A stretch of DNA of 41,124 nucleotides from Bacteroidota bacterium (GTDB lineage: Bacteria; Bacteroidota; Bacteroidia; Flavobacteriales_D; JABDKJ01): NCBI GenBank assembly GCA_024279715.1, contig JAJRRH010000154.1, positions 1 through 41,124 of the forward strand, given 5' to 3'. Positions 17,281 through 26,632 of the stretch are shown in pieces. Within the stretch, counting starts at the first letter, position 1. Each line of letters starts with the position of its first letter. A program made the translations under genes and the position numbers. The notes under the pieces were generated by a model, which was not told the DNA's origin, did no database searches, and worked only from the letters and a program-made list of their open reading frames with translations.

Positions 17281-18401
17281 TTTTTATATCTCCGTCCCTT
17301 CCAATTAAAATGTCCGAGTTGCGACTTAATGAAAACCATTGGGACAAATAGAAGTTGGATAAATATACTTAAAGGGTAAAACCAAAGAGCAGTAATTTTT
17401 TTAAACTTATAAGCAACCACTATTAAATAAAAGAAGTCTATCAAAACCTTTATACTAAAGACATACAGGAACAATTCTAATGCTTTAGATTCGAAAAAAC
17501 AAGCGACTCCAAGTCCCCAAATCATTATATACGTGAGGAGCACTGTCCACGCGACAACGGAAGTTGTGCGATCATTGTAGTGCATAGACTTTGAGGTCCA
17601 CCTCGCTCTTTGGTTTAGTAGGTCACTGAAGTTGTTAAAAGCAGAAGTCCTTGCGATTACAAATTCGTTCCATAACACACCTACGCCTTTAGGATACTTA
17701 GACTTAACTTGATGCATAAAAAACACATCATCCCCAGAGGCAATATGCTTATCCTTGGCATCGCTTCTGAATTCGTTGAAGACAGATTTTTTGAAAACAA
17801 AATTTGCACCATTACATATAATTGGGTTGTCAATTACTGCCCAAGCGGACGTAGTTCCAGCGAGTGCAAGTACATCCAAAGACTCAAACCAGCCTGCAAT
17901 GGATTTCTCGTTCTCAATTAGAACTGGTAGTATTAACATCTTCTTAGTGTCATCACTAAATACTGTTCGCACTTCATTCAACCACTCAGAGTGTAGGTGA
18001 ACATCAGCATCTAAAGTGGCTATTAAATCGAAACTTGCTTGCGCTATTCCAGAAGCAATAGCTCCTTTTTTCCCTGTTTCCGTTGAATTAATAATTTTAT
18101 AATCCCTGCTAAAACTTTCAAAAATGTACTCCTCTGTTTTATCATTACTCTGGTCGTCCACAAATATGATTTCAACCGAATGATTTTTAAAATTCATTTT
18201 ATCCAATGAACTAATGACTTTGACAATACGTTCTCTTTCATTTCTGAAGGGTATGATGATCGAGATTGGTATTAAACTATCCCTTTGGGTCTTTTTTACT
18301 TGATGAAACAATAAGATGACACATTGATACATTACCAACGCCGAGTATAGCACTATGAGAAAGAGTGACAGAAATCCTAAAACGGAAAAAAGATCAGTCA
18401 T
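17277..18401 (-). CDS. family 2 membrane glycosyltransferase
   Basis: A 374-residue inverting GT-A transferase. One N-terminal span (about 8-30) precedes the catalytic domain: 'SIIIPFRNERERI' (47-59), nucleotide-binding VDD (81-83), the DAD metal motif (131-133) and a QRARW acceptor motif near 257. Two or three C-terminal spans follow, as in membrane GT2 enzymes that polymerise or transfer sugars to lipid acceptors. Donor and acceptor cannot be told. It is coupled by 4-bp ATGA overlaps to the flippase-like gene upstream and the permease downstream. Confidence 0.92.
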   Translation of the reverse strand: MTDLFSVLGFLSLFLIVLYSALVMYQCVILLFHQVKKTQRDSLIPISIIIPFRNERERIVKVISSLDKMNFKNHSVEIIFVDDQSNDKTEEYIFESFSRDYKIINSTETGKKGAIASGIAQASFDLIATLDADVHLHSEWLNEVRTVFSDDTKKMLILPVLIENEKSIAGWFESLDVLALAGTTSAWAVIDNPIICNGANFVFKKSVFNEFRSDAKDKHIASGDDVFFMHQVKSKYPKGVGVLWNEFVIARTSAFNNFSDLLNQRARWTSKSMHYNDRTTSVVAWTVLLTYIMIWGLGVACFFESKALELFLYVFSIKVLIDFFYLIVVAYKFKKITALWFYPLSIFIQLLFVPMVFIKSQLGHFNWKGRRYKK

Positions 18402-19393
18402 TTATTGTTGTTCCTTGAGAGTGATTTTGGTGCAAAAATAAAGAACACGGCGCCAATTATCGACGGCAACATCATATTTATCAACCAGAGTATCAATGAA
18501 GCTACTACAATATATGCATCATTACCGATAATCGGGCCTAAAATAACCAATGCCGAGGTCTCTCTTAATCCAATACCAAAGAACATAGAAGGTAGCACAC
18601 TAATGACAAAAAAGCTTAAAGCCAACGGCATAAATAATGAGAAGAGACTCACAGAAGGGACAAAAATTAGTAATAACATAAAATATTGCAATAAGAAAAC
18701 TAAGTACCTAGCCGCACTCAATCCAAGAACAGACCATTTAATATGAATCGAATATTGCATTAACACTTTGAAGGAATCGCTTAACTTAAGTGAAGGTAAA
18801 AATCTATCCAAAGAATATATAATCTTGGTTGGAAAGAAATAAACGTAAGAAACGACTATTAGTAAGACAAAAGAAAACATAAATATATAGTCCGACTGCA
18901 AGAAGGCAACTTTGGATACTACAATTGCCGATAGCCCAACAATAACAGTGACGAACAGTTGGGCAAGACCACCAAAAACAGAAGCTATTACTGCTTCTCC
19001 TCTTACCTCCTTTGGAAAAAACCAAACCCTTCCAATAAAAGACCCTACTCTAAATGGGGTCAACATGGTGAATGCAAGCCCTGTAAGTACTGACCTATAA
19101 GCCTGTGAAATAGTTAATCTATGCGTATCTCTAAGTAAAAACCTCCACTTATAAGCCTCTATACCCCAATTGACGTAAGTTAAGGTTAAAACTGCCAATA
19201 ATAATATAACACCAGGCAAATGTGTTAATTTAATCAGCACATCATCCATTGAAATTGACAATTCAGGACTGCTAGAAAGTCGATTATAAACATACCATAC
19301 ACTCAGTACTAATACGCCAATAACCAATACTATTCGTAAATATGGTAATCTTCTACGTTGTCCGATTTGACTTAGTACTGCCGTTATGTCCAT
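18398..19393 (-). CDS. lysylphosphatidylglycerol synthase/flippase-like membrane protein
   Basis: A 331-residue protein with about eight spans, of the UPF0104 family (the flippase-like membrane domain of MprF). The family pattern 'NWGIEAYKWRFLL' after the second or third span, 'LTPFRVGSFIGRVWF' and 'LPSMFFGIGLRE' are visible. The aminoacyl-transferase domain of MprF is absent, so it probably moves or senses a lipid-linked substrate rather than lysinylating it. Paired with a membrane glycosyltransferase by an ATGA overlap, it could flip that enzyme's lipid product; this is inference. First gene of the operon, with two possible -7 boxes upstream (TAGGTTTG at 19444-19451 and TACATTTG at 19479-19486, minus strand). 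Confidence 0.88.
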   Translation of the reverse strand: MDITAVLSQIGQRRRLPYLRIVLVIGVLVLSVWYVYNRLSSSPELSISMDDVLIKLTHLPGVILLLAVLTLTYVNWGIEAYKWRFLLRDTHRLTISQAYRSVLTGLAFTMLTPFRVGSFIGRVWFFPKEVRGEAVIASVFGGLAQLFVTVIVGLSAIVVSKVAFLQSDYIFMFSFVLLIVVSYVYFFPTKIIYSLDRFLPSLKLSDSFKVLMQYSIHIKWSVLGLSAARYLVFLLQYFMLLLIFVPSVSLFSLFMPLALSFFVISVLPSMFFGIGLRETSALVILGPIIGNDAYIVVASLILWLINMMLPSIIGAVFFIFAPKSLSRNNNK

Positions 19394-19560
19394 CCCACTA
19401 TATTTGTCACCGCGCTTTTTTTGTCTTTCCCGTATTGGTTATACAAACCTACGTAAAATAATGGCTTCCCGCTAGTTTCAAATGTATCTCAATGATTATA
19501 GACTCACTTTATCTATATCTATATAATTACTATAAAATAATTACCTTCGTCCAAGACAAC

Positions 19561-20136
19561 ATGTCAAAAACAAAAATCATAAAAGAACGGATTATTCTTG
19601 GAGTAGATCCGGGTACTGTAGCTATGGGTTATGGCATCATAAAAGTTGTGGGTAATAATACGGAACTACTCACTATGGGAGTAATTCTTCTTTCTAAATA
19701 CGATGACCATGCGATTCGTTTAAGGCATATCTTTAAAAGGATCATCTCTTTGATAGATGAATTTCATCCAGATGAATTGGCTATAGAGGCACCCTTCTAC
19801 GGGAAAAATGTACAGAGTATGTTGAAACTGGGGCGTGCTCAAGGGGTGGCCATTGCGGCATGTCTTAGCAGAGAATTGCCTTATGTAGAATATGCCCCTA
19901 AAAAGATAAAACAATCGGTTACAGGCAGTGGTAATGCTTCAAAGCAACAGGTCGCAGGGATGATTAAGAGTATTCTTGAACTTGAAAGCCTTCCATCTAA
20001 CTTTGATGCGACAGATGCTGTTGCTACTGCACTTTGCCATTTTTATCAATCTAAAAATGGGCTTAGTACAGGAAAGAAATATTCAGGTTGGAAATCATTT
20101 GTAGATCAGAATCCGAAACTAAATGCTAAAAATTAA
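19561..20136 (+). CDS. ruvC: crossover junction endodeoxyribonuclease RuvC
   Basis: Holliday-junction resolvase that nicks four-way junctions with RuvAB in recombinational repair. At 191 residues it has the normal length. Catalytic carboxylates are visible: D16 in ILGVDPGT, E76 in LAIEAPF, and D149/D152 in NFDATDAVA. The '[11 protein letters not shown]' helix and '[21 protein letters not shown]' loop are typical. The frame is open to 19492, but ATG at 19561 gives the family N-terminus and follows a weak -7-like TACCTTCG (19542-19549). The stop interlocks with the HIT gene in TTAA. Confidence 0.96.
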   Translation: MSKTKIIKERIILGVDPGTVAMGYGIIKVVGNNTELLTMGVILLSKYDDHAIRLRHIFKRIISLIDEFHPDELAIEAPFYGKNVQSMLKLGRAQGVAIAACLSRELPYVEYAPKKIKQSVTGSGNASKQQVAGMIKSILELESLPSNFDATDAVATALCHFYQSKNGLSTGKKYSGWKSFVDQNPKLNAKN

Positions 20137-20525
20137 TTTGCATTACGAATTTTCTCAGCGATGATAAACAATTCATCATTGGTAAGCTTTAGTTTTTCTT
20201 TTGAAAAATTCATCTCCTCTACACTATTCATTGGCAAAAGGTGAATATGGGCATGGGCTACTTCCAAGCCGATGACCGTAACTCCTATACGACGACATGA
20301 TATCCCCTTCTTTATTTTTATTGCCACTTGTTTGGCAAAAATCATAAATTCTGACAACTCATCGTCTTCAATATCAAATATATAGTCTGTTTCCTTTTTT
20401 GGAATAACCAATACATGGCCTTCCACTAAGGGATTGATATCCAAAAATGCTAAGAATTGATTATCCTCTGCAACGATATGAGCAGGTATTTCTTTACTTA
20501 CAATTTTAGAAAAAATAGATGACAT
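20133..20525 (-). CDS. HIT-family nucleotide-binding protein
   Basis: A 130-residue histidine-triad hydrolase. The motif HAHIHLLP holds the three histidines at 91, 93 and 95. The N-terminus '[19 protein letters not shown]' and '[11 protein letters not shown]' are typical of the Hint branch, which hydrolyses purine nucleoside phosphoramidates. The substrate is not certain. It overlaps greA by 1 bp (TAATG-type junction) and is thus co-transcribed behind it, a linkage common in Bacteroidota. It faces ruvC, with the shared TTAA stop. Confidence 0.94.
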   Translation of the reverse strand: MSSIFSKIVSKEIPAHIVAEDNQFLAFLDINPLVEGHVLVIPKKETDYIFDIEDDELSEFMIFAKQVAIKIKKGISCRRIGVTVIGLEVAHAHIHLLPMNSVEEMNFSKEKLKLTNDELFIIAEKIRNAN

Positions 20526-20998
20526 TAACGAGTGATTTTCACTATTTCAAACTCTATAGTACCACCTGGAGTTTCTACTTCAGCAATCTCACCGACTGCT
20601 TTGCCTAACAATCCTTTTCCTAATGGAGATTCTATTGACACTTTTTTTAATTTTACATCGGCTTCATTTTCAGCAACCAAAGTATAGGTCATTTCGGCAT
20701 TGGATTTCACATTCTTAATCGTTACGGTAGAAAGTATGAATACCTTAGAGTTATCCATTTGAGATTCATCAATTAATCTAGCTTTGGCAAGACTCTCCTT
20801 AAGTTTTGATATTTTCATCTCCAACATACCTTGTGCCTCCTTTGCAGCATCATATTCGGCGTTTTCACTTAAATCGCCCTTATCCCGTGCATCAGCAATT
20901 TGATTGGAGATTGCTGGTCTATCTACAGACTCGTATTGTTTTAGCTCTTGTTTTAGTCTTGCTAATCCTTCTTCCGTATAGTATGATATATTACTCAT
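20525..20998 (-). CDS. greA: transcription elongation factor GreA
   Basis: Rescues backtracked RNA polymerase by stimulating transcript cleavage in the secondary channel. At 157 residues the protein has the normal size: an N-terminal coiled coil (about 1-75) with the tip acidic residues in 'DARDKGDLSENAEYDAAKE', and a C-terminal FKBP-like domain ('SPLGKGLLGKAVGEIAEVETPGGTIEFEI'). The tip DxxE pair is intact, so it should be active. A hairpin with a T-tract lies between the -7 box and the start codon. The HIT gene follows. Confidence 0.96.
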   Translation of the reverse strand: MSNISYYTEEGLARLKQELKQYESVDRPAISNQIADARDKGDLSENAEYDAAKEAQGMLEMKISKLKESLAKARLIDESQMDNSKVFILSTVTIKNVKSNAEMTYTLVAENEADVKLKKVSIESPLGKGLLGKAVGEIAEVETPGGTIEFEIVKITR

Positions 20999-21021
20999 AA
21001 TCCTAAGATTGTGTATTAATT

Positions 21022-21051
21022 AAAAAAAAGAAAACCCTTTAGGAGTTTTCT
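21022..21051 (-). terminator. hairpin with T-tract in the greA 5' leader (possible attenuator)
   Basis: On the minus strand AGAAAAC-t-CCT (21051 downward) pairs with AGGGTTTTCT through a loop of AA with a single T bulge, about 10 bp, and eight T follow immediately (21022-21029). It lies about 8 nt after the -7 box at 21058-21065 and about 24 nt before greA. An end-of-transcript terminator for the upstream operon is less likely because a better one lies at 21100-21130. Confidence 0.6.
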
Positions 21052-21057
21052 ATAATG

Positions 21058-21065
21058 CAAAGATA
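21058..21065 (-). promoter_or_regulatory. -7 promoter box for greA
   Basis: The minus strand reads TATCTTTG (TAnnTTTG). The predicted transcription start is near 21050, so the transcript would begin with the leader hairpin. Confidence 0.5.
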
Positions 21066-21092
21066 ATAAAAAAATAGTATTGCTAGGGCCAC

Positions 21093-21130
21093 TAAAAAAA
21101 AGAGCACCTTTCGACAAGAAAGATGCTCTT
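21093..21130 (-). terminator. rho-independent terminator of the TonB/secreted/PorV operon
   Basis: Reading the minus strand, AAGAGCA (complement of 21124-21130) pairs with TGCTCTT (complement of 21100-21106), with a CTTTC/GAAAG inner stem after one mismatch, and a run of T follows (21093-21099). It lies 20 bp beyond the PorV/PorQ stop. Confidence 0.92.
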
Positions 21131-21149
21131 AAAAATTTCATCCTTGATA

Positions 21150-22196
21150 TTACATATCTATTCTAATCCCAATTCTATGATTTCCATCAAACTGGTTTGT
21201 ATCTTGATAAGAATAATCAAATCCTAAAACTCCTCCTTCATCATTGATAGGCACTTGAAGTGAAAGACCCGCACCGATACCGGTAAGAGAATTAGCAGTA
21301 TTAACTGTACCTATATTGGTTTCGTACATATAACCACCTCTTAAAGCGAAAGATTTACCAAGTCTATATTCTATACCAAATCTATACTGATCGTAAGTAA
21401 AAGAATTTGAGGTAAAGCTCCCAGAAGCAGTAATTTCATTTTTCTCATTCAGTAAGAAGTCGTAACCAACTCCCATTGAAATTAAAGAAGGTAATTCATA
21501 GTTCTCAGCTCTTTGATCGAGAGTCGTTACATAATCATTCAGGTTATCTTCCTGGATAATAGTAGAAGTGCTAAGCCCATCGCCTTCGTATTTCATGGTA
21601 GCTCCAACGTTCTTAAGATTTATACCAATTTTTATTTGATCTTTCTCACCAGTCACATACTGGATACCTGCATCAAATGCAACGCCGCCAGCTTTAAGAT
21701 TGTGTATAGATTCTGAAATCAACTTTACACTAACTCCTCCATATATACTGTTTGAGAATTCTTTAGCGTATGACAATCCAAGTATTGATTTTTTCACACT
21801 AAAAACAGATCCATTTCCATCAGGAACTAATGTAGTAGAATTGTTAAAATCTCCAAAATCAATAAAAGAATATGATATTCCTATAGTTGAAGACTCTCCT
21901 GCTTTTACACCAAGTGCTAATCCATATACTCCAACATCAGATCCTACCATATACCGAGTATTGGTGATTGCTACCTCCATTTTATTGACAAATGCCAATC
22001 CAGCAACATTCATAAAGGATCCTTCAATACCACGTACCGTAGCAATGTTGGAACTCATCAGTCCGGTACTTCGTGCCCACGGGTTTAGCAACAACTGCGT
22101 TGCACCAGCAGAACCTATTCTATCTTCATTTCCAGCATACGTATTTGTTGAACCAAATAACGCCATTGCGGTTAATATTAATATAATTTTCTTCAT
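21150..22196 (-). CDS. PorV/PorQ-family outer-membrane protein
   Basis: A 348-residue outer-membrane barrel with a signal peptide (1-21, NTYA). The PorV/PorQ signature is the early 'SAGATQLLLNPWARSTGLMSSNIATVRGIEGSFMNVAGLAF', followed by repeated barrel strands and the closing 'HRIGIRIDM'. In T9SS, PorV shuttles cargo from the translocon to the attachment complex and PorQ belongs to the attachment complex. This copy sits 29 bp behind a large secreted protein and its TonB receptor, so it is probably a dedicated paralogue for that cargo rather than the housekeeping PorV. The operon terminates just after it. Confidence 0.88.
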   Translation of the reverse strand: MKKIILILTAMALFGSTNTYAGNEDRIGSAGATQLLLNPWARSTGLMSSNIATVRGIEGSFMNVAGLAFVNKMEVAITNTRYMVGSDVGVYGLALGVKAGESSTIGISYSFIDFGDFNNSTTLVPDGNGSVFSVKKSILGLSYAKEFSNSIYGGVSVKLISESIHNLKAGGVAFDAGIQYVTGEKDQIKIGINLKNVGATMKYEGDGLSTSTIIQEDNLNDYVTTLDQRAENYELPSLISMGVGYDFLLNEKNEITASGSFTSNSFTYDQYRFGIEYRLGKSFALRGGYMYETNIGTVNTANSLTGIGAGLSLQVPINDEGGVLGFDYSYQDTNQFDGNHRIGIRIDM

Positions 22197-22225
22197 AGTT
22201 TGCTTAATTATAATATTGTTTGATT

Positions 22226-25200
22226 TTAGAAGTCGTTGAGATCAAGTTTCCTAGTCACTCCAAACCATTTCACTACTTTATTCCCAATTCCTGGGGCATC
22301 GATATAGAATATATAAGCACCACCTGAAATAGGAATACTGTATTCATTCTTTAGATCCCATTCTAAGTATGTAAGATCATTATCTTTTGCTAAAGATCTC
22401 ACAAGAGTTCCAGATGTATTGAATATTTTAATCGTACACTCAGGAGGAAGATTGATGATTTTCACTCTATTATCCAACCTGCTATTTTCATAGTATGAGA
22501 ATGCATAATAAGGATTAGGTACCACATTGATTAAATCTAATGCACTTTCTGCAGTTGGTAAATCATTTATCACCGTTGTTGCTCCTTTAGTGCTAAACTT
22601 GTATAGAGGGAACCAATCATTCTCAGATAACGCTGCCATGTCATCGTCATATAAATCCACATCATCATAATCAAACAATCCATCAGGAGCAAGGTAAGGC
22701 GCCTCAAAATGTTTCGCAATGGTTGGATATCTCTGATAAGGTTTTTTAACCCTTAGTTTAATTGACACCTCATTTGGTATCAATCCATCCTGTACAGACT
22801 TCAACTCAAAACCTTCCTTAAGTAAAGGAAGCATTACCCAACTTATGGATGTCATTGCCGACTTTCTTAGTCCCACTGGTTTTGCATACGCATATTTGAA
22901 GAAACGTTTTGCTCCATCATAACTACCAACTCGGTCATTGTCACCTTTTCTTCGAGCCTCATTTCTGAATACGTAAATATAATGCATTCCACCAAATTTT
23001 GCATTTGCAGCACTTTCAGTTTCAAGGAAAGGATTCCACATTTGAGAGGTAGGATTCCAGATCATATCATCTCCATTTTCAGTTCCGAGGTAGCTATTTT
23101 CACCAAATGCCATATTCAATCTCTCACCTGTTTCAACATCTATTGCATATCCTGGGAACCATCCATAGCCAAAACTTTTTCCGATAAGATCTTCGTCTGG
23201 ATGATTGTTCCAATCACCTCCCCAGACTAATTTCTTCCATGATTCTTTCACATCATCATTAAAACTTTGACCACTACTGCCAGGCCACATATCATCATCA
23301 AGAAATGACTGGGTGATATTTTGTGCGCCAAAGTAAGATATCTCATCGGCATTACCGCCTTCCAATATATTCTTACCGTTCTTATCCACAGACAAAGCAA
23401 CTCTTGGGTAGAGTTTAAATGCCATACCTCCATCCGTATTCACTGGGAATTTTTGAATTTCTAGCACCGGTACTCTCGACCATTTAGATTTGTCATCTGT
23501 AAGTATGATGTCCACATTATTGATTTCTTCAAACCTTGTGGAAGTTGAGTTATTATTATTAGCTATATCCACAGGACCATTCCAGTTATGACCAGCCGTA
23601 ATCCACGGACTAACTGTACCACCAAGCACTCCAGCGTATTCAGAATTAGGATCTGGCACTCCTGAATTAACGGCGTTATAGTAACATTCATCATTGACAT
23701 CCGCATCTTCTTGATCAACTCCTTCCGGACAATCCCCTTGAGCAGTTCCAGAGCGTATCCAATTTTGCTCAGAGAAAACATCAACATCATTAACGCCAGT
23801 CAACCATTCGTTCGAAGGGTCATCAAATGTCATTGTAGCCCCAATAAATTCTGGTCTTCCACCTTGAATCGTCGTGAAATCGGTCACTTCTTTCTGCACA
23901 AGCTCTATCGATATTCCATAATCAAGCAATAAATATTCTTCTTGTACGCTTAGGGTTTTTGATGATTCTCCGATAACAGTTCCACTGCCATCAATTATCT
24001 CCCACTTTGTTTCTGTCGCATCAATTTCTGCTCCCTCACTTGGGTTGCCATCTTCTGAATGGAAGAATCGAATTTTGAAATCACCATCTTTTACATTCAA
24101 TGGATCGATTACTTTAATAGCTACCGGAGAACCTCCAGCTTTATATTCAAGTTCATCCACAATCCATGGAGATCCATCCATGATTTCATCAATACTTTTT
24201 TGGCTTAGCTCTAAGAAATTGTCACCTGTTCCAACACCTTCAACTCTGGTTAGAGGTAATAAATCTCCATAAGAAGCTGATATGATGGAGCCATTAGTTT
24301 CTGATTCTGTTTTATGAGGTATACCTTTTATTGCCGTAATCTCAGAGTTATTATAAGATAAACGCCCTTCTAAATATGGTGTTGCTTGCCCTTCCCCAGT
24401 ACCATCTTGAGCTATTGAAAATGGTGCCCATTCATTATAGGCATAAGCAATAACCATAAAGTAGTAAGGTTTATGATTGATCAGTGCTCCTCCTGAGAAT
24501 TTATCAGTTACCACTCTAAATGAATGTTTAATACCATCATCCGTACCTTGTACTTCTTCAACATAGTTGAATCCTCCAGATCCTGCTACTGCCGTCACAT
24601 TAAATATATCGTCCACACCATTATCAATATCCACTTGTGTGATTAGTCTTGCACGTTCTGCATCTTCAAGATCGGCAGCCTTCACTGTTCCGTCAAACAA
24701 CTGGTACACTTTATATCCTTCAAATCTGTAGTTTTTATCTTCTCCATCAGGAATACTAGCATCACTTTCTACATAAGATTCTGTTGCATCCGTTTGACTA
24801 AGATATAGAATTATCTCTTGGTCTAATTCTTGAATTGCTAACCCTGGGGCACCAGGCCCGTCCAAAATTTGGAAACAGTTATCAAACAATGCTTGCGCTT
24901 TATCATCCGCAATAAACAATGCATCTCTTAATGCATCAATTCCACCAGGTGCTTGTGCCCAAACCACACCTACCGTGATATTGTTAAACTCCCCAGGATC
25001 CAGCGTAAATGGTCCAGCAGACTGTAAGAATCTTCTATCTCCTTTCTCATTTCCATCAGTCTCTTCAGACCAAGGTTCTTGGACAAGACCGTTTGTACCG
25101 TAACCAAGTGGATCTGAATCACCAGGCACCACATAGTCACAAATCACATCGCCGCCTAAACCATCTCCACCATACGTGAAAGGCGCGCCATTTTGCCATC

Positions 25201-26569
25201 TACCAGTTAAATAATTATAGAATTCGACTGCATTTCCTGGATCAGTTTGAGGATTTGTACGCTGTCTATCATAATAAACGAATTTACTCATTCCTAGTCG
25301 TTCGTTATCCACAATAGTATCTGGCTCGTCCACATTTGGGTCATAAAATCCAAGACCAATACCTGGATAAGGTATAGCATTTTCGGATTCCCATAAGTTA
25401 GGATTGGGATCAATTAAGTTGTTGATACCATCTGCATCCATATAAGGCCCTTCAAAGAAATCAATTCCGACTGCAGGAGGGTCATCTCCATATCCTGGTG
25501 TACCCGAAACGGATTCGTCAAATTCATCCCCATTGTATGTGTATCCTAATCCTCTTTGCACGTCACAACCCACATAATCATCTTCACTGAAACCAACATC
25601 GGCATCAGCATATTGACCAAAATAAGTGTTTTGCAGTGTCTGAACCCCTCTATTAATCATTACGTAATTATAAAAGGTCATATTGTTAATCTCATCTGTT
25701 GTACCGTACACGAAAGCTTGGGCTTGTATTTCCATTCCAATTGGCTCACCATCCGTAGAACCAGTATGAATACCTCCATTATCATTGAACACCCACCACA
25801 GATTTTCATCTCCAAATAACGGGATTAAATCTTGCGGCCCTCTTGATCTACAATCCACATCACCAGCAATATCATATCCTGGGAAATCACCTTCTGCAGG
25901 ATTGTAGATGCCGTTTTCGCCTTCTGTTCCTACTCGTTCGCCGAAAGGTGCTAATCTAAATGCAAACCCCTCTGTTGGATTATTCCCAGGCCACTCATCA
26001 AAATATGCAGGATATGAATACCCATTTTCAAATGGAGGCTCGTTAATTGCTTCTGGTGGACACTCTCCAGCCGCAATACATTCTAAGGTACTCCAATATA
26101 AATTATGCAGTTGAACATCAGCCAAGCGGGTATGATAATGTCTATCATACTTTTGACATAACACATTCAACGCTGTAGCGCTTCCATCCACAGACAATGG
26201 CCCATTCCAATAATCGGTAGCACCACCTTGTCTATAAAGTACCGCTGCAAGTTTTAATTGTTGATCAGGTGTACGACCACCCATCCACAGTCCACCAGCG
26301 AAAAGGGCATTTACTCCTTGCCCACTAGGCACTTCATAAAGTGGGTTACTTTGATCATACCAAAGCAAACCGCTCGATTCAATACCAAACTCAACGTTAT
26401 TCAAGTTCAATGTAACATAAGCCGTTGGTGGAAAACAGGACTCTGATTTCTCCATTAATTTTTCGGAAGAATTGTTCACAGGTTGTACTCCCGGCAATTC
26501 TTTGTTTTTTGCATCAAGTCCAAAAGTCGTTAGACTGATTAATGCTATTAATAATATACTTTTTTTCAT
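22226..26569 (-). CDS. very large secreted protein with T9SS-like C-terminus (1447 aa)
   Basis: A signal peptide (about 1-20, TFGLDA) starts a long protein rich in Asp, Gly, Asn and aromatic residues without a recognised catalytic motif. The middle holds many short acidic loops ('SEDDYVGCDVQ', 'GYGDDPPAVGID'), possibly calcium sites. The C-terminus has a sorting-type domain: 'VVPNPYYAFSYYENSRLD', 'IKIFNTSGTLVRSL', 'PISGGAYIFYI', ending with about 15 extra residues. It belongs to a Bacteroidota family of large PorV-linked proteins of unknown role. It lies between a TonB receptor (63 bp gap) and the PorV/PorQ gene (29 bp gap) in one operon, so the three probably act together at the surface. Substrate unknown. 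Confidence 0.85.
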   Translation of the reverse strand: MKKSILLIALISLTTFGLDAKNKELPGVQPVNNSSEKLMEKSESCFPPTAYVTLNLNNVEFGIESSGLLWYDQSNPLYEVPSGQGVNALFAGGLWMGGRTPDQQLKLAAVLYRQGGATDYWNGPLSVDGSATALNVLCQKYDRHYHTRLADVQLHNLYWSTLECIAAGECPPEAINEPPFENGYSYPAYFDEWPGNNPTEGFAFRLAPFGERVGTEGENGIYNPAEGDFPGYDIAGDVDCRSRGPQDLIPLFGDENLWWVFNDNGGIHTGSTDGEPIGMEIQAQAFVYGTTDEINNMTFYNYVMINRGVQTLQNTYFGQYADADVGFSEDDYVGCDVQRGLGYTYNGDEFDESVSGTPGYGDDPPAVGIDFFEGPYMDADGINNLIDPNPNLWESENAIPYPGIGLGFYDPNVDEPDTIVDNERLGMSKFVYYDRQRTNPQTDPGNAVEFYNYLTGRWQNGAPFTYGGDGLGGDVICDYVVPGDSDPLGYGTNGLVQEPWSEETDGNEKGDRRFLQSAGPFTLDPGEFNNITVGVVWAQAPGGIDALRDALFIADDKAQALFDNCFQILDGPGAPGLAIQELDQEIILYLSQTDATESYVESDASIPDGEDKNYRFEGYKVYQLFDGTVKAADLEDAERARLITQVDIDNGVDDIFNVTAVAGSGGFNYVEEVQGTDDGIKHSFRVVTDKFSGGALINHKPYYFMVIAYAYNEWAPFSIAQDGTGEGQATPYLEGRLSYNNSEITAIKGIPHKTESETNGSIISASYGDLLPLTRVEGVGTGDNFLELSQKSIDEIMDGSPWIVDELEYKAGGSPVAIKVIDPLNVKDGDFKIRFFHSEDGNPSEGAEIDATETKWEIIDGSGTVIGESSKTLSVQEEYLLLDYGISIELVQKEVTDFTTIQGGRPEFIGATMTFDDPSNEWLTGVNDVDVFSEQNWIRSGTAQGDCPEGVDQEDADVNDECYYNAVNSGVPDPNSEYAGVLGGTVSPWITAGHNWNGPVDIANNNNSTSTRFEEINNVDIILTDDKSKWSRVPVLEIQKFPVNTDGGMAFKLYPRVALSVDKNGKNILEGGNADEISYFGAQNITQSFLDDDMWPGSSGQSFNDDVKESWKKLVWGGDWNNHPDEDLIGKSFGYGWFPGYAIDVETGERLNMAFGENSYLGTENGDDMIWNPTSQMWNPFLETESAANAKFGGMHYIYVFRNEARRKGDNDRVGSYDGAKRFFKYAYAKPVGLRKSAMTSISWVMLPLLKEGFELKSVQDGLIPNEVSIKLRVKKPYQRYPTIAKHFEAPYLAPDGLFDYDDVDLYDDDMAALSENDWFPLYKFSTKGATTVINDLPTAESALDLINVVPNPYYAFSYYENSRLDNRVKIINLPPECTIKIFNTSGTLVRSLAKDNDLTYLEWDLKNEYSIPISGGAYIFYIDAPGIGNKVVKWFGVTRKLDLNDF

Positions 26570-26632
26570 ATTATGGATGTAATTATATTACGGGTGAATT
26601 TCACCCAAAAATCAATTGTCTTTTCTCTGTGT

